From Cacconaster sp045617505 (GTDB lineage: Bacteria; Bacteroidota; Bacteroidia; Bacteroidales; UBA932): a DNA stretch of 64,000 nucleotides. Below the pieces are notes generated by a model that saw only the letters and a list, made by a program, of their open reading frames with translations, was not told where the DNA came from and made no database searches. Shown one piece after another: positions 44,064-53,401 of the stretch. Positions within the stretch are counted from its first letter, which is position 1. Each line of letters starts with the position of its first letter. The DNA is taken from assembly GCA_045617505.1 (NCBI GenBank), contig JAZLIS010000064.1, positions 62,001-126,000 on the forward strand, given 5' to 3'. A program made the translations under genes and the position numbers.

Positions 44064-45167
44064 TTACTGATACTTGTCAGACTTGTCTTTCATTGCAAGG
44101 TCAGTCACGACATCCTTGATGGCTTTGTCAGAACGGGGGCAGATGAGAAGAACGTCATCCATATCCACTACCATCAGATTCTCGATTCCTCTGACAACCA
44201 CCAGTTTGTCGGGGTCGCTTTCACGGATGATGGAGCCTTTGACATCGTCAATCATAGAGATGCCGCAGCGTGTGATATTTCCGTTTTCATCCTTGTTGGG
44301 GGAGCGCTCGTAGATTGACCCCCAGGTCCCCACATCGCTCCATCCGAAGGAGGCGGGAACCATCCAGGCCTTGTCCGTCTTCTCCATCACACCGTAGTCA
44401 ATGGAGATTGAAGGGCAGTCTTCATAGACCCGGAGGATGAAATTCTTCTCCTGTGGAGTGTCATATACTTTTTCTCCTCCCTTGAACAGCGTAGCCACTT
44501 CAGGAAGACATCTCTCCATCTCCGATTTGACAGCCTTCAGATTCCAGATGAAAATACCCGAGTTCCAGTAGAATTCCCCTGTGTCGATGAAAATCTTCGC
44601 CATCTCCGCGTTGGGCTTTTCAGTGAAAGTCTTGACCTGGAAGAAGGTGTGGCTGCCGCTGTCCTTCCTGACGGACTGGTTTGCCTGTATGTATCCGAAA
44701 TTGGTCTCGGGATGGGTGGGCTCGATGCCGATGGTGTAGAGATAGTCAGTCGTTGAGGCCTGCTCGATGGCGGCACTGACCGTCTCGACAAACATATCTT
44801 CCTTGACGATGTAATGGTCGGCTGGCGTTACGACCACCGTGGCTTCGGGGTTCCGGGCGAGAAGTTTGTTTGTCGCGTATGCGATGCAGGGGGCGGTATT
44901 CCTCTTGTAGGGCTCAAGCAGGATGTTCTCTTTTCTGATTTGGGGAAGCTGTTCCAGCAGCAGGTCGTAGTAACGGCTTGCTGTCACGACCATTATGTTC
45001 TCTTCGGGAACGATGTGCGCAAAGCGCTCGTAGGTCATCTGGATGAAGGTCTTTCCCAGACCGAGGATGTCAATGAACTGCTTGGGCCGGTCAGTGCGGC
45101 TCATAGGCCAGAACCGGCTGCCGATCCCACCCGCCATAATCACGCAATAAATGTTTTTCTTGTCCAT
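44064..45167 (-). CDS. manC: Mannose-1-phosphate guanylyltransferase
   Basis: 367 residues. The NTP-binding signature IMAGGIGSRFWPMSRTDRPKQF (in two parts: AGGIGSRFWP and PKQF) is typical of GDP-mannose pyrophosphorylases. Other blocks: VTPADHYI with the metal-binding Asp, FTEKPNAEMA and YWNSGIFIWNL. The C-terminal isomerase domain of bifunctional ManC is absent. The product GDP-mannose feeds capsule, O-glycan and fucose synthesis. It starts 1 nt after yraN and is distal in the purine operon, so purine and GDP-sugar supply may be co-expressed. Confidence 0.95.
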   Translation of the reverse strand: MDKKNIYCVIMAGGIGSRFWPMSRTDRPKQFIDILGLGKTFIQMTYERFAHIVPEENIMVVTASRYYDLLLEQLPQIRKENILLEPYKRNTAPCIAYATNKLLARNPEATVVVTPADHYIVKEDMFVETVSAAIEQASTTDYLYTIGIEPTHPETNFGYIQANQSVRKDSGSHTFFQVKTFTEKPNAEMAKIFIDTGEFYWNSGIFIWNLKAVKSEMERCLPEVATLFKGGEKVYDTPQEKNFILRVYEDCPSISIDYGVMEKTDKAWMVPASFGWSDVGTWGSIYERSPNKDENGNITRCGISMIDDVKGSIIRESDPDKLVVVRGIENLMVVDMDDVLLICPRSDKAIKDVVTDLAMKDKSDKYQ

Positions 45168-45168
45168 A

Positions 45169-45549
45169 CTATCGGAAATTCGTTATAATCGGATAAAATG
45201 CGTCCGGAAGATATTCCAGTTCAAAACCCGTTCCCTTTTTCACGATGGAGACAACGTCGAACTGAACTTCCTTCCTGACATGGTTCAGGGCTATGTAACG
45301 GCCTGCCGCGGAGACGAGGAGACGCTGCTTGCGTCCATCAACCTTTGCCGGAGGGTCGGTGGAGAAATTGCCGTCAAGGGATTTCACTTCGATGACGTGC
45401 AGTTTTTCACGGCTCTCCATAATCAGGTCTATCTCCCTATGACCATATCTGAAGTTCCTCTCTTTCAACTTCAACCCTTTTTTCAGAAGGAACTGCAGGG
45501 CCATCTCCTCCGCAATCCTCCCCTTCTCGACCGTACTGCCCATAAACAA
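45169..45549 (-). CDS. yraN: YraN family (UPF0102) nuclease-like protein
   Basis: 126 residues, the usual size. The PD-(D/E)xK-like core is REIDLIMESREKLHVIEVKSL, with the Asp and E-x-K pattern of the endonuclease fold. The N terminus KGRIAEEMALQFLLKKGL is typical. The biochemical role is unknown. It lies 18 nt after the M23 peptidase gene and 1 nt before manC. Confidence 0.9.
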   Translation of the reverse strand: MFMGSTVEKGRIAEEMALQFLLKKGLKLKERNFRYGHREIDLIMESREKLHVIEVKSLDGNFSTDPPAKVDGRKQRLLVSAAGRYIALNHVRKEVQFDVVSIVKKGTGFELEYLPDAFYPIITNFR

Positions 45550-45567
45550 ATTTAACGAAAAAAGAAT

Positions 45568-46794
45568 CTATTTCAAAATTGAACTGAGAGAATCCACTTC
45601 GGCGAGGCAGGCGTCATAGATGGCATTGAACTCCTCAAGATATTTCTTTGCAAGAGGTTCCGATGAGGGGGAGTTCAGTGAAAGAGGGTCAATAGGCTTC
45701 TTGTTATGCCAGATTCTGAAATCCAGATGAGGGCCTGTGGCGGTTCCCGTGGCACCTACATAGCCGATAAGCTCGCCCTGAGATACGCGGCGTCCCGCTT
45801 TCATCCCCTTTGCGAATTTGGACAGGTGCATATAGCAACTCTCGTATCCCTGCATGTGCTTGATACGAATCCTGTTACCTCCACCGGTACCGTCCCATCC
45901 GCAGAGAGTGATGGTACCGTCTCCGATGGAATGGACCGGAGTTCCCTTGGGAGCGGCATAATCGACGGCGGTATGGGCCTTGACTTTGCCTGTGACGGGA
46001 TGTTTGCGGTGGTATGAGAAGCGGCTGCTGATGCGGTTGTATTTCAGGGGGGCCTTGAGGAACATACGTTTAAGGCTCTCTCCGTCCTTGCCCCAATATG
46101 CGGCCTTGTCTTCACCGGGCTTTACGAACCGTACTGCCGGGACTTCCTTCGACCCACCGCTGAACAGGCTGAAAAAGACTGTGTCGATGGAGATTACCTC
46201 GTCCTCGCAGAGGGTCTGGCTGTAGATCACCTTGAACCGGTCCCCCTCCTGAAGGGTGAAGAAATTGACACTCCACTGATAGATGTCCGCCAGATTCATA
46301 ATCAGGGAGGGGGAGGCTCCGGCCTCAATCATATCGTTCCAGAGGGAGGAGGTGATGGTCACGTCGGTATATTTTCTCTCGATTGTGACAGGCTTGTCAC
46401 AGTTCCATACGTCGAGTGTGTCCCCGCAGCGGAAAACGGTGCTGCGTACCTTGGACTGGTCATAGACGACGTACTCCAGAGTCCTGGAGACGGAATCCGC
46501 GCTGTAGAATGCAGTCACGGCATCGTCCGGCCTCATTTTCCGCACATCGAAGAGTGAGTTGCAAAGGGTTGCAAGTTCGTGGGCCCGCGCATAGTCCATC
46601 CCGAGACGGGACATCAGAGTTGTGAAGACTTCTCCGGATTTGAGGGAGGTGGAGTCACATTCATACTGTCCGGTGGGAAATCCCCAGATGGAGACCTCCT
46701 CCTGAACGGGCTCTTCCTCCATTTTTTCGGAGCGATTGCAGGCGGTAATCGACAGCAAGGCAAGGAGCACCGGTAAAAGTCTGGCAAGTTTCAT
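45568..46794 (-). CDS. M23 family peptidase lipoprotein
   Basis: 408 residues. Lipobox LLSITAC (Cys19), then a linker with an OapA/LysM-like region (about 45-170) and the M23 domain (about 260-370). The first metal motif is intact (HTAVDYAAPKGTPV), but the second reads GPHLDFRIW, where the usual HxH has Asp in place of the second His. That form is one I associate with Bacteroidota M23 proteins, and Asp can ligand zinc, so activity is plausible but not certain. It would cut peptidoglycan cross-links or act as a divisome regulator. The start is 4 nt after the purD-folD stop. Confidence 0.9.
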   Translation of the reverse strand: MKLARLLPVLLALLSITACNRSEKMEEEPVQEEVSIWGFPTGQYECDSTSLKSGEVFTTLMSRLGMDYARAHELATLCNSLFDVRKMRPDDAVTAFYSADSVSRTLEYVVYDQSKVRSTVFRCGDTLDVWNCDKPVTIERKYTDVTITSSLWNDMIEAGASPSLIMNLADIYQWSVNFFTLQEGDRFKVIYSQTLCEDEVISIDTVFFSLFSGGSKEVPAVRFVKPGEDKAAYWGKDGESLKRMFLKAPLKYNRISSRFSYHRKHPVTGKVKAHTAVDYAAPKGTPVHSIGDGTITLCGWDGTGGGNRIRIKHMQGYESCYMHLSKFAKGMKAGRRVSQGELIGYVGATGTATGPHLDFRIWHNKKPIDPLSLNSPSSEPLAKKYLEEFNAIYDACLAEVDSLSSILK

Positions 46795-46798
46795 ATTG

Positions 46799-48907
46799 TC
46801 AGCAGTTGTGCATTCTTCTGATAAAACATTCTATAGTATTGGCCATCAGCATAGTGATGGTCATAGGGCCCACTCCACCGGGGACCGGTGTGATGAAGGA
46901 GGCTTTGGGCAGGATTGATGCGTAATCGCAGTCACCGTGCAGTTTGCCGTCGGCGCCACGGTTGACTCCCACGTCGATGACAACGGCTCCGGGCTTGACC
47001 ATATCTCCGTTGACGAGGCCGGCCTTGCCGACGGCAACCACAAGTATGTCTGCCTGACGGGTGACGGCTCCGAGGTCTGCCGTACGGGAATGGGCCAATA
47101 TGACGGTGGCGTTTGCGTCAAGCAGCAGTTTTGCCACCGGTTTTCCTACTATATTGCTTCTTCCTACAACCACGGCCGTTTTTCCTGCGGGCTTGACGCC
47201 GGTGCTTTCAATCATCTTCATTATGCCACTCGGAGTGCAGGGGACAACGCACTGTCCCCCAATCCACAGGTTCGCCACGTTCGAGGGGTGGAATCCATCG
47301 ACATCCTTTTCGGGAGAGATGGCTTCGATAATCCTGTTGGAGTCTATATGTGCCGGCAGGGGCAGTTGGACAAGGATTCCGTCGATGCTTCCGTCGGAGT
47401 TGAGGTCTGCTATTGTGTAGAGAAGTTCATCCTGAGAGATTGTGGCAGGCAGTTCAATCAGCTTTCCGTCCATCCCCACATACTCTGCCGCCTTGATTTT
47501 TCCTCTGACATACGACTGGCTGGCGGGGTCTTCCCCTACAATCACCACGGCAAGAGAAGGCTTGCGCCCATATTGCTTTTCCAACTCTTCAATCTGCACT
47601 TTCATTTCGTCCTTCATCTTGAGGGAGAGAACTTTTCCGCTCAGGACTGCGGAACACTGGTGAGCTATGTCCTCCCTGTGGAACAGATTGGAGCAGTGGA
47701 TTTTTGCAATGTCCTCGTATGCTTGCAGACGCGCCTGAGCCGGCAGAGGTGCCTTTGCCACACACATCATCACTCTTCCCCCCGCGGTGAGAAGACGTCC
47801 GTCCTCATCTCGCTTTGTCCCCATATGATAGACTGTCCCGGAAAGATTTTCAAGTCCGGTGATTTCGAACCCCTTGGTGTATGAACCGGGATATCCCTCT
47901 GAAGCGAGGACAACTCCGAGAGTCGCCTCGTCGCTCCATTCGATGGGATCCGTAACGGGGTTTCCGCAAGCGAGACTGTGGAAAATCCCGAAAATGTCGC
48001 TCTTGAGCAAGGGAAGGACCACTTCGGTCTCAGGGTCCCCGAATCGGGCGTTGAATTCAATTACTTTTATGCCGTCGGGAGTCTTCATAAGTCCACCGTA
48101 AAGAACTCCGCACAAGGGGCATCCCTCGTCGGCCATAGCGCCGGCAGTCTTTTTCAATATGTTTTCAAGGGCGTAAGACTCATCTTCCCCGGATATGAAC
48201 GGCAGACGGGTATATGCCCCCATCCCACCTGTATTGGGCCCGCAATCCCCGTCGAAGGCTCTCTTGTGGTCCTGTGCGGGGGGCATAGGATAGACATTTC
48301 TGCCGCAGACGAAGCACATATAGGAGAATTCGGGACCGGTGAGAAAATCCTCGATGATGACGCGTCCCTGCCCGAAGGAGTGGTCCAGAAGCATATCTTT
48401 CAGTGCAGAGTCGGCCTCTTCGGCGGTCTGCGCCACTACCACTCCCTTTCCTGCGGCCAATCCGTCATATTTCAGGACGATTGGCAGGGGTTTGGATGCG
48501 AGATATTCGGAAGCCTCCCCGTAATCGGAGAAAGAACGGTAACCGGCTGTGGGAATGTCGTATTTCTGCATCAGCTCCTTTGCGAACTCCTTGCTGGACT
48601 CGATGCGGGTCGCGGCAGCGGTGTGACCGAAAATCTTCAGTCCGGCGGAGGTGAAGGCGTCCGCGATTCCCGCTGCGAGGGCCGCTTCCGGTCCCACTAC
48701 CGTCAAGTCAATCCCGTTTGAAAGGGCGAACTGCTTCAGGGCCTCGACGTCGGTATCCTTGAAAGGCACATTCTCTGCAAGAAGAGCTGTCCCGGCATTG
48801 CCGGGGGCGCAGTAAATCTTCCCGACCTGAGGACTGCGGGACAGAGCGTCGGCTATTGCGTGTTCGCGGCCTCCGCCGCCTATTACCAGTACTTTCTTTT
48901 CTCCCAT
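46799..48907 (-). CDS. purD-folD: PurD-FolD fusion: GAR synthetase and methylene-THF dehydrogenase/cyclohydrolase
   Basis: 702 residues. Residues 1-418 are PurD: KVLVIGGGGREHAIADAL, then the ATP-grasp blocks LKYDGLAAGKGVVVA and PPAQDHKRAFDGDCGPNTGG (in part), EFNARFGDPETEVVLPLL and the usual end HREDIAHQ. Residues 419-702 are FolD: SYVRGKIKAAEYVGM with the catalytic Lys, QLPLPAHI, KDVDGFHP, VPCTPSG, VVGRSNIVGKP and GGVGPMT. No linker, stop or Met lies at the junction near base 47653, so it is a true fusion. PurD joins glycine to phosphoribosylamine; FolD makes 10-formyl-THF, the donor for PurN and PurH in the same operon. It is 17 nt after purH. Confidence 0.96.
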   Translation of the reverse strand: MGEKKVLVIGGGGREHAIADALSRSPQVGKIYCAPGNAGTALLAENVPFKDTDVEALKQFALSNGIDLTVVGPEAALAAGIADAFTSAGLKIFGHTAAATRIESSKEFAKELMQKYDIPTAGYRSFSDYGEASEYLASKPLPIVLKYDGLAAGKGVVVAQTAEEADSALKDMLLDHSFGQGRVIIEDFLTGPEFSYMCFVCGRNVYPMPPAQDHKRAFDGDCGPNTGGMGAYTRLPFISGEDESYALENILKKTAGAMADEGCPLCGVLYGGLMKTPDGIKVIEFNARFGDPETEVVLPLLKSDIFGIFHSLACGNPVTDPIEWSDEATLGVVLASEGYPGSYTKGFEITGLENLSGTVYHMGTKRDEDGRLLTAGGRVMMCVAKAPLPAQARLQAYEDIAKIHCSNLFHREDIAHQCSAVLSGKVLSLKMKDEMKVQIEELEKQYGRKPSLAVVIVGEDPASQSYVRGKIKAAEYVGMDGKLIELPATISQDELLYTIADLNSDGSIDGILVQLPLPAHIDSNRIIEAISPEKDVDGFHPSNVANLWIGGQCVVPCTPSGIMKMIESTGVKPAGKTAVVVGRSNIVGKPVAKLLLDANATVILAHSRTADLGAVTRQADILVVAVGKAGLVNGDMVKPGAVVIDVGVNRGADGKLHGDCDYASILPKASFITPVPGGVGPMTITMLMANTIECFIRRMHNC

Positions 48908-48924
48908 ATCGTCAAAACAGATTT

Positions 48925-50457
48925 TTAATGTTTGAAATGGCGCTCTCCTGTCATCAGCATCGCGATTCCCAGCTCATCCGCTTTCACGATGCAGTCATTG
49001 TCGCGTATGCTGCCTCCCGGCTGCACGATGGCGGTCACCCCGTATGAAGCTGCAAGGGCGACGGTGTCGTCGAAGGGGAGGAAGCCGTCGGAGGCCAGGA
49101 CAAGTCCTTCAGTGAATCCGGCGGCCTTCGCCTCTTTCAAAGCGATTTCGGCGGAGCCCACGCGGTTCATCTGTCCTGCGCCCACTCCCAATGTCCGTCC
49201 GTTCTTCACAACGACTATCGCATTGGATTTGACGTGTTTGACTATTTTCCAGCCGAAGGTCATATCTTTCGTGAGTGTGCTGTCCGGCTTGACGGCGGTC
49301 ACGCACATTTCCGGGGTCAGGCTTGCGGTGGCAATGTCCTGATGCTGGACCAGAAGGCCTCCGTTAACGCTGACATACTGGTTGCGTACTTCGGTGGAAG
49401 GTGTCATATCGATTATCAGCACACGCAGGTTCTTCTTGGTGGAGAGAATCTCCAGAGCCTTTTCGCTGAATGATGGAGCCATCACAATCTCAAGGAAGAT
49501 GGGTTTGAGACCCTCGGCCACCTCTTCCGTAACCTCGCGGTTAAGGGCGACGATACCTCCGTAGATGCTGACCTTGTCGGCTTCGTATGCCTTTGTCCAG
49601 GCCTCTTCGATTGTCTTCCCGACAGCCGCACCGCAGGGATTCATATGTTTGAGTGCGACGCAGAAGGGCTCCGCAAACTCCCGTGTGATGGCAAGGGCGG
49701 CATTGGCATCCTGTATGTTGTTGTAGGACATTTCCTTCCCCTGAAGCTGCTTTGCATTTGCAAGGCTGAAACTGCAGTCCCCGGTCTCCTTGTAGAATTT
49801 TGCGGACTGGTGGGGGTTCTCCCCGTAGCGGAGGGATTGCCTGATGTCAAATTCGAGGAAGAGTTTCTCCGGAAGCCCGGCCTTTTCCCTCATAAACGTT
49901 GCTATGCAACTGTCATACTGGGCAGTGTGGGTGTATGCCTTTGCGGAGAGTTTCAGCCTGGTTTCCACCAGAGTGTTGCCGTTTGCAGAAATTTCGGAAA
50001 GGATGAGGCCGTAATCCGCAGGGTCGCAGACAACCGTCACGTCCTTGTAGTTTTTGGCCGCACTGCGGAGCATTGAGGGTCCTCCGATGTCGATGTTCTC
50101 AATGGCATCATCCATCGTCACATCTTTCCTGGCAATTGTCTCGCGGAAGGGATAGAGGTTGACACAGACCATGTCGATGAATTCTATACCGTTGTCCGAC
50201 AATGCTTTGAGATGATTGGGATTGTCACGCCTTGCAAGCAGGGCTCCGTGTACCTTCGGATGGAGGGTCTTCACCCTTCCGTCACATATTTCGGGAAATC
50301 CCGTGACCTCGCTTATGCCGATGGTCTTTATTCCGCTTTCATCAAGGACACGCTTTGTGCCTCCGGTGGCGATGATTTCCCATCCCAGAGCAACCAGCCC
50401 CTTTGCAAATTCCACAAGACCTGTCTTGTCGCTTACGCTGAATAGTGCGCGTTTCAT
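48925..50457 (-). CDS. purH: Bifunctional AICAR transformylase / IMP cyclohydrolase
   Basis: 510 residues. The N-terminal IMP cyclohydrolase domain (about 1-200) starts RALFSVSDKTGLVEFA and has GRVKTLHPKVHGALL. The transformylase domain includes SLRYGENPHQSAKFY, the catalytic Lys-His in ALKHMNPCGAA, and IVQPGGSIRDND near the end. It performs the last two steps to IMP, using 10-formyl-THF. It shares one base with purN upstream. Confidence 0.98.
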   Translation of the reverse strand: MKRALFSVSDKTGLVEFAKGLVALGWEIIATGGTKRVLDESGIKTIGISEVTGFPEICDGRVKTLHPKVHGALLARRDNPNHLKALSDNGIEFIDMVCVNLYPFRETIARKDVTMDDAIENIDIGGPSMLRSAAKNYKDVTVVCDPADYGLILSEISANGNTLVETRLKLSAKAYTHTAQYDSCIATFMREKAGLPEKLFLEFDIRQSLRYGENPHQSAKFYKETGDCSFSLANAKQLQGKEMSYNNIQDANAALAITREFAEPFCVALKHMNPCGAAVGKTIEEAWTKAYEADKVSIYGGIVALNREVTEEVAEGLKPIFLEIVMAPSFSEKALEILSTKKNLRVLIIDMTPSTEVRNQYVSVNGGLLVQHQDIATASLTPEMCVTAVKPDSTLTKDMTFGWKIVKHVKSNAIVVVKNGRTLGVGAGQMNRVGSAEIALKEAKAAGFTEGLVLASDGFLPFDDTVALAASYGVTAIVQPGGSIRDNDCIVKADELGIAMLMTGERHFKH

Positions 50458-51017
50458 TATTTTATAAGTTTTTTGATTGTTTCAACGTATAATTCATATT
50501 CAATTTCATGCCCCATCCGTCTGACTTCTTCTATGTCAGAACCCTCGTAGGTGTATGCCCTCTGGGCGATGATTTTGCCCCCGTCAAGGGTCTGATCCAC
50601 GTAATGGATGGAGACTCCGAACACTTTCACCCCGTATTCAAAGGCCTGTTCCACGGCGTGGGCTCCCTTGAATGCCGGGAGGAGGGAGGGGTGGATGTTG
50701 ATGATTCTACCTCCGTAACGGGAGAGAAGGACATCCCCTATCAGTCTCATATAACCCGCCAGACATACCAGTTCAACCTTCAGGGAATCCATCAAATCCG
50801 CGATTTCCGTCTCGAAAGCGGCCTTTGAGGCATAATCCTTCGGGCTGAAGGCGAAGGTGCGGACACCCCTTGCAACCGCTTTTGCTACGACGGGGGATTC
50901 CGGGTGGTCGCATACGAGCAGGGCAATCCGAGCATCGAGCCTACCGTCGTTGCAAGCATTGGAGATGGCTTCGAAATTGGTCCCGGTGCCGCTGGCAAAA
51001 ACTGCTAAATTCTTCAT
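50457..51017 (-). CDS. purN: Phosphoribosylglycinamide formyltransferase
   Basis: 186 residues, typical. Motifs: AVFASGTGTNFEAI, the catalytic Asn/His/Asp set in INIHPSLLPAFKG (His, with Asn just before) and HYVDQTLDGGKIIAQ. It formylates GAR with 10-formyl-THF. It touches both purM and purH with single-base overlaps, which suggests translational coupling. Confidence 0.97.
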   Translation of the reverse strand: MKNLAVFASGTGTNFEAISNACNDGRLDARIALLVCDHPESPVVAKAVARGVRTFAFSPKDYASKAAFETEIADLMDSLKVELVCLAGYMRLIGDVLLSRYGGRIINIHPSLLPAFKGAHAVEQAFEYGVKVFGVSIHYVDQTLDGGKIIAQRAYTYEGSDIEEVRRMGHEIEYELYVETIKKLIK

Positions 51018-52042
51018 TATACTATCGTTACACCCTCTCCGGCAGTTACCTTACCAATTATTGATGCCTTTTCTCCGGCGGCTTCGAGAATTTCGATGGC
51101 ACGCTGTGCTTCGCTGCTGTCGAGCGCGATGACCATACCTATGCCCATATTGAAGATGTTGAACATCTCACGGTGAGGAACACCGCCCCATTTCTCAAGT
51201 ACCTTGAACACCGGAAGAATTTCCCAGGACCCTTCCTTTATGGTGACACCTTGGCCTTCACGGAGAAGACGGGGTATATTTTCGTCAAATCCGCCGCCGG
51301 TGATATGTCCCACTCCGTGCACGTCGCAGGAGCGAATTACCTCCAGAACCTGTTTCACATAGATTCTGGTGGGGGTCAGGAGAACCTCACCGAGCTGGTG
51401 TCCGCCAAATTCCTCAATCTTGTTGTGATAGCTCAACCCTTTGTCAGCCACAATCTTGCGAACGAGGCTGAAGCCGTTGGAATGGACGCCGCTGGATGCT
51501 ATACCCACCAGCACATCCCCGATTTTCACCTTGCTGCCGTCAATCAGTTTTGATTTTTCGACCACTCCGGTTGTGAATCCGGCGATGTCATACTCTCCGT
51601 CGGCATACATACCCGGCATCTCCGCGGTCTCGCCTCCGACAAGCGCGCATCCGGCCTGACGGCATCCTTCCGCGACTCCGGCGACAATCGCCTCCACCTT
51701 TGCGGGTACATTGTGACCGATTGCCACGTAATCGAGGAAAATAAGAGGTTCTGCTCCCTGTGCGAGGACATCATTGACGCACATTGCCACTGCGTCGATG
51801 CCGACAGTGTCGTGTTTGTCCATAGCGAAGGCTATCTTCAGCTTGGTGCCCACTCCGTCAGTGCCGCTGACAAGGACAGGCTCCCTGAGCCCCAGAGAGG
51901 CAAGGTCGAACATCCCTCCGAACGAGCCTATTCCCCCCATCGACCCCTTGCGGGCTGTCGATGCGACGTGCTGTTTGATGCGTCGGACCACTTCGTATCC
52001 GGCTTCCAGGTTGACACCTGCGTTTTCGTATGATTTGGCCAT
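51017..52042 (-). CDS. purM: Phosphoribosylformylglycinamidine cyclo-ligase (AIR synthetase)
   Basis: 341 residues. The PurM fold is shown by YENAGVNLEAGYEVVRRIK, VSGTDGVGTKLKIAF, DAVAMCVNDVLAQGAEPLIFLDY (in part), ALVGGETAEMPGMY and GVGHITGGGFDENIPRLL. It closes the imidazole ring of AIR using ATP. It lies 6 nt after purF and shares a base with purN. Confidence 0.98.
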   Translation of the reverse strand: MAKSYENAGVNLEAGYEVVRRIKQHVASTARKGSMGGIGSFGGMFDLASLGLREPVLVSGTDGVGTKLKIAFAMDKHDTVGIDAVAMCVNDVLAQGAEPLIFLDYVAIGHNVPAKVEAIVAGVAEGCRQAGCALVGGETAEMPGMYADGEYDIAGFTTGVVEKSKLIDGSKVKIGDVLVGIASSGVHSNGFSLVRKIVADKGLSYHNKIEEFGGHQLGEVLLTPTRIYVKQVLEVIRSCDVHGVGHITGGGFDENIPRLLREGQGVTIKEGSWEILPVFKVLEKWGGVPHREMFNIFNMGIGMVIALDSSEAQRAIEILEAAGEKASIIGKVTAGEGVTIV

Positions 52043-52048
52043 ATTCTG

Positions 52049-53401
52049 TTATTTATTCTTGTGTTGATATAATGACGTCGGATATTCTCCCGTAAAGCAG
52101 GCAAGGCAGAGGTCCTCCCTTCCGGGACAGGATGCAATGGTGGCTTCCGGGGAGAGGAACCCTAAAGAGTCCGCACCGATGAAGGCACAGGCCTCTTCCA
52201 CACTCCTTCTGGAGCAGAGCAACTCCTCGAAGGTGGGGGTATCTACCCCGTAGTAGCAGGGACAGGTCATCTTGGGGCTGGCAATCCGGACGTGCACCTC
52301 CGTCGCACCGGCTTCGCGCAGCATCTTGATAATCTTGATGGAGGTGGTCCCCCTGACAATCGAGTCGTCAATCAGGGCGATTCTCTTGCCGCTCACGATG
52401 GAGCGTATGGCGGAAAGTTTCATCTTCACTCCCCTTTCCCTCATATCCTGAGAAGGCTGGATGAAGGTGCGCCCCACATATTTGTTCTTGATGAGTCCCA
52501 TCTCGTAGGGGATTCCGCTCTCCTCGCTGTAGCCCATAGCCGCGCTGAGGCTGGAGTCGGGAACTCCCACAACTATGTCGGCGTCCGCCGGACATTCGCG
52601 GAAAAGCCTTCTGCCGGACTCCTTCCTGTAGGCGTGGACGTTGCATCCGTCTATGTCGCTGTCAGGACGGGCGAGGTAGATATATTCCATCGCGCAGAGC
52701 TTGTGCCGCTGGAATTTTGAGTAGCGGTTGCCTCTGATTCCGTGCGCGTCAAGGGTGACGATTTCCCCCGGCTCCACGTCACGGACGAACTGCGCTCCTA
52801 TCAGGTCAAAGGCACAGCTCTCGCTGCTGACCACATATCCGTCCGCAAGCCGTCCGATGGCAAGAGGTTTGATTCCGTATTTGTCACGGCAGGCATAGAT
52901 TCGGTTCTTGGTCATAATCAGGAATGCGAAACCGCCCTCCATCATATTGAGAGTGTCGATAATCTGCCATATACGGGGTTTGTTGCTCTCCTTCTTGACC
53001 AGTTGGGCCAGAATCTCACTGTTCGTGGAGGTCTGGAAAAGGGAGCCCTTGTCTTCGAGATGACTCTGTATCTGGGTGCCGTTGATCAGGTCTCCGTCAT
53101 TGGCTATGGCGAAATCTCCATATTTGTGATGGAAGAAATAGGGCTCCACGTTGTCGATTCCGCCCTTGTTCTTGTTGGCATACTGTACGCTTGCGATGCC
53201 TATGTTGCCCTGAAGCTGTGCCAGATTTTCCGCGTTGAAGACGTCAGAAACCAGCCCGAGACCTTTTTTGCGGTGAGATATGCCCTCTTCCGTGAAAGTG
53301 ACGATGCCTGCTCCCTCCTGCCCCCTGTGCTGCAGTGCGTGGAGTCCGTAATAGAGGATAGAGGGGATGTTGGGGACTCCGTATGCTCCGAAAACGCTCA
53401 T
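52049..53401 (-). CDS. purF: Amidophosphoribosyltransferase-like PurF with altered glutamine site
   Basis: 450 residues from MSVFGAYG. The phosphoribosyltransferase half is complete (PRPP loop LIDDSIVRGTTS at 342-353), and Fe-S-type cysteines are kept (Cys235; one in TCPCYYG; two in DLCLACFTG). The glutaminase half is changed. Where Fe-S PurFs have a propeptide and then CGVFG, this protein begins MSVFG, with no Cys and no in-frame upstream alternative nearby. In E. coli numbering Arg73 is Gln, Thr76 is Asn, the oxyanion Asn101 is Asp (in ANDGDL) and Asp127 is Asn. Arg26 (LQHRG) is kept. An ammonia-dependent or partner-fed enzyme is inferred. It overlaps purC by 4 nt. Confidence 0.9.
   Translation of the reverse strand: MSVFGAYGVPNIPSILYYGLHALQHRGQEGAGIVTFTEEGISHRKKGLGLVSDVFNAENLAQLQGNIGIASVQYANKNKGGIDNVEPYFFHHKYGDFAIANDGDLINGTQIQSHLEDKGSLFQTSTNSEILAQLVKKESNKPRIWQIIDTLNMMEGGFAFLIMTKNRIYACRDKYGIKPLAIGRLADGYVVSSESCAFDLIGAQFVRDVEPGEIVTLDAHGIRGNRYSKFQRHKLCAMEYIYLARPDSDIDGCNVHAYRKESGRRLFRECPADADIVVGVPDSSLSAAMGYSEESGIPYEMGLIKNKYVGRTFIQPSQDMRERGVKMKLSAIRSIVSGKRIALIDDSIVRGTTSIKIIKMLREAGATEVHVRIASPKMTCPCYYGVDTPTFEELLCSRRSVEEACAFIGADSLGFLSPEATIASCPGREDLCLACFTGEYPTSLYQHKNK

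Noticed and set aside
46799..48907. purD-folD fusion as two genes with a missed start
   Set aside because: There is no stop at the end of PurD and no Met at the FolD start, so separate translation is unlikely.
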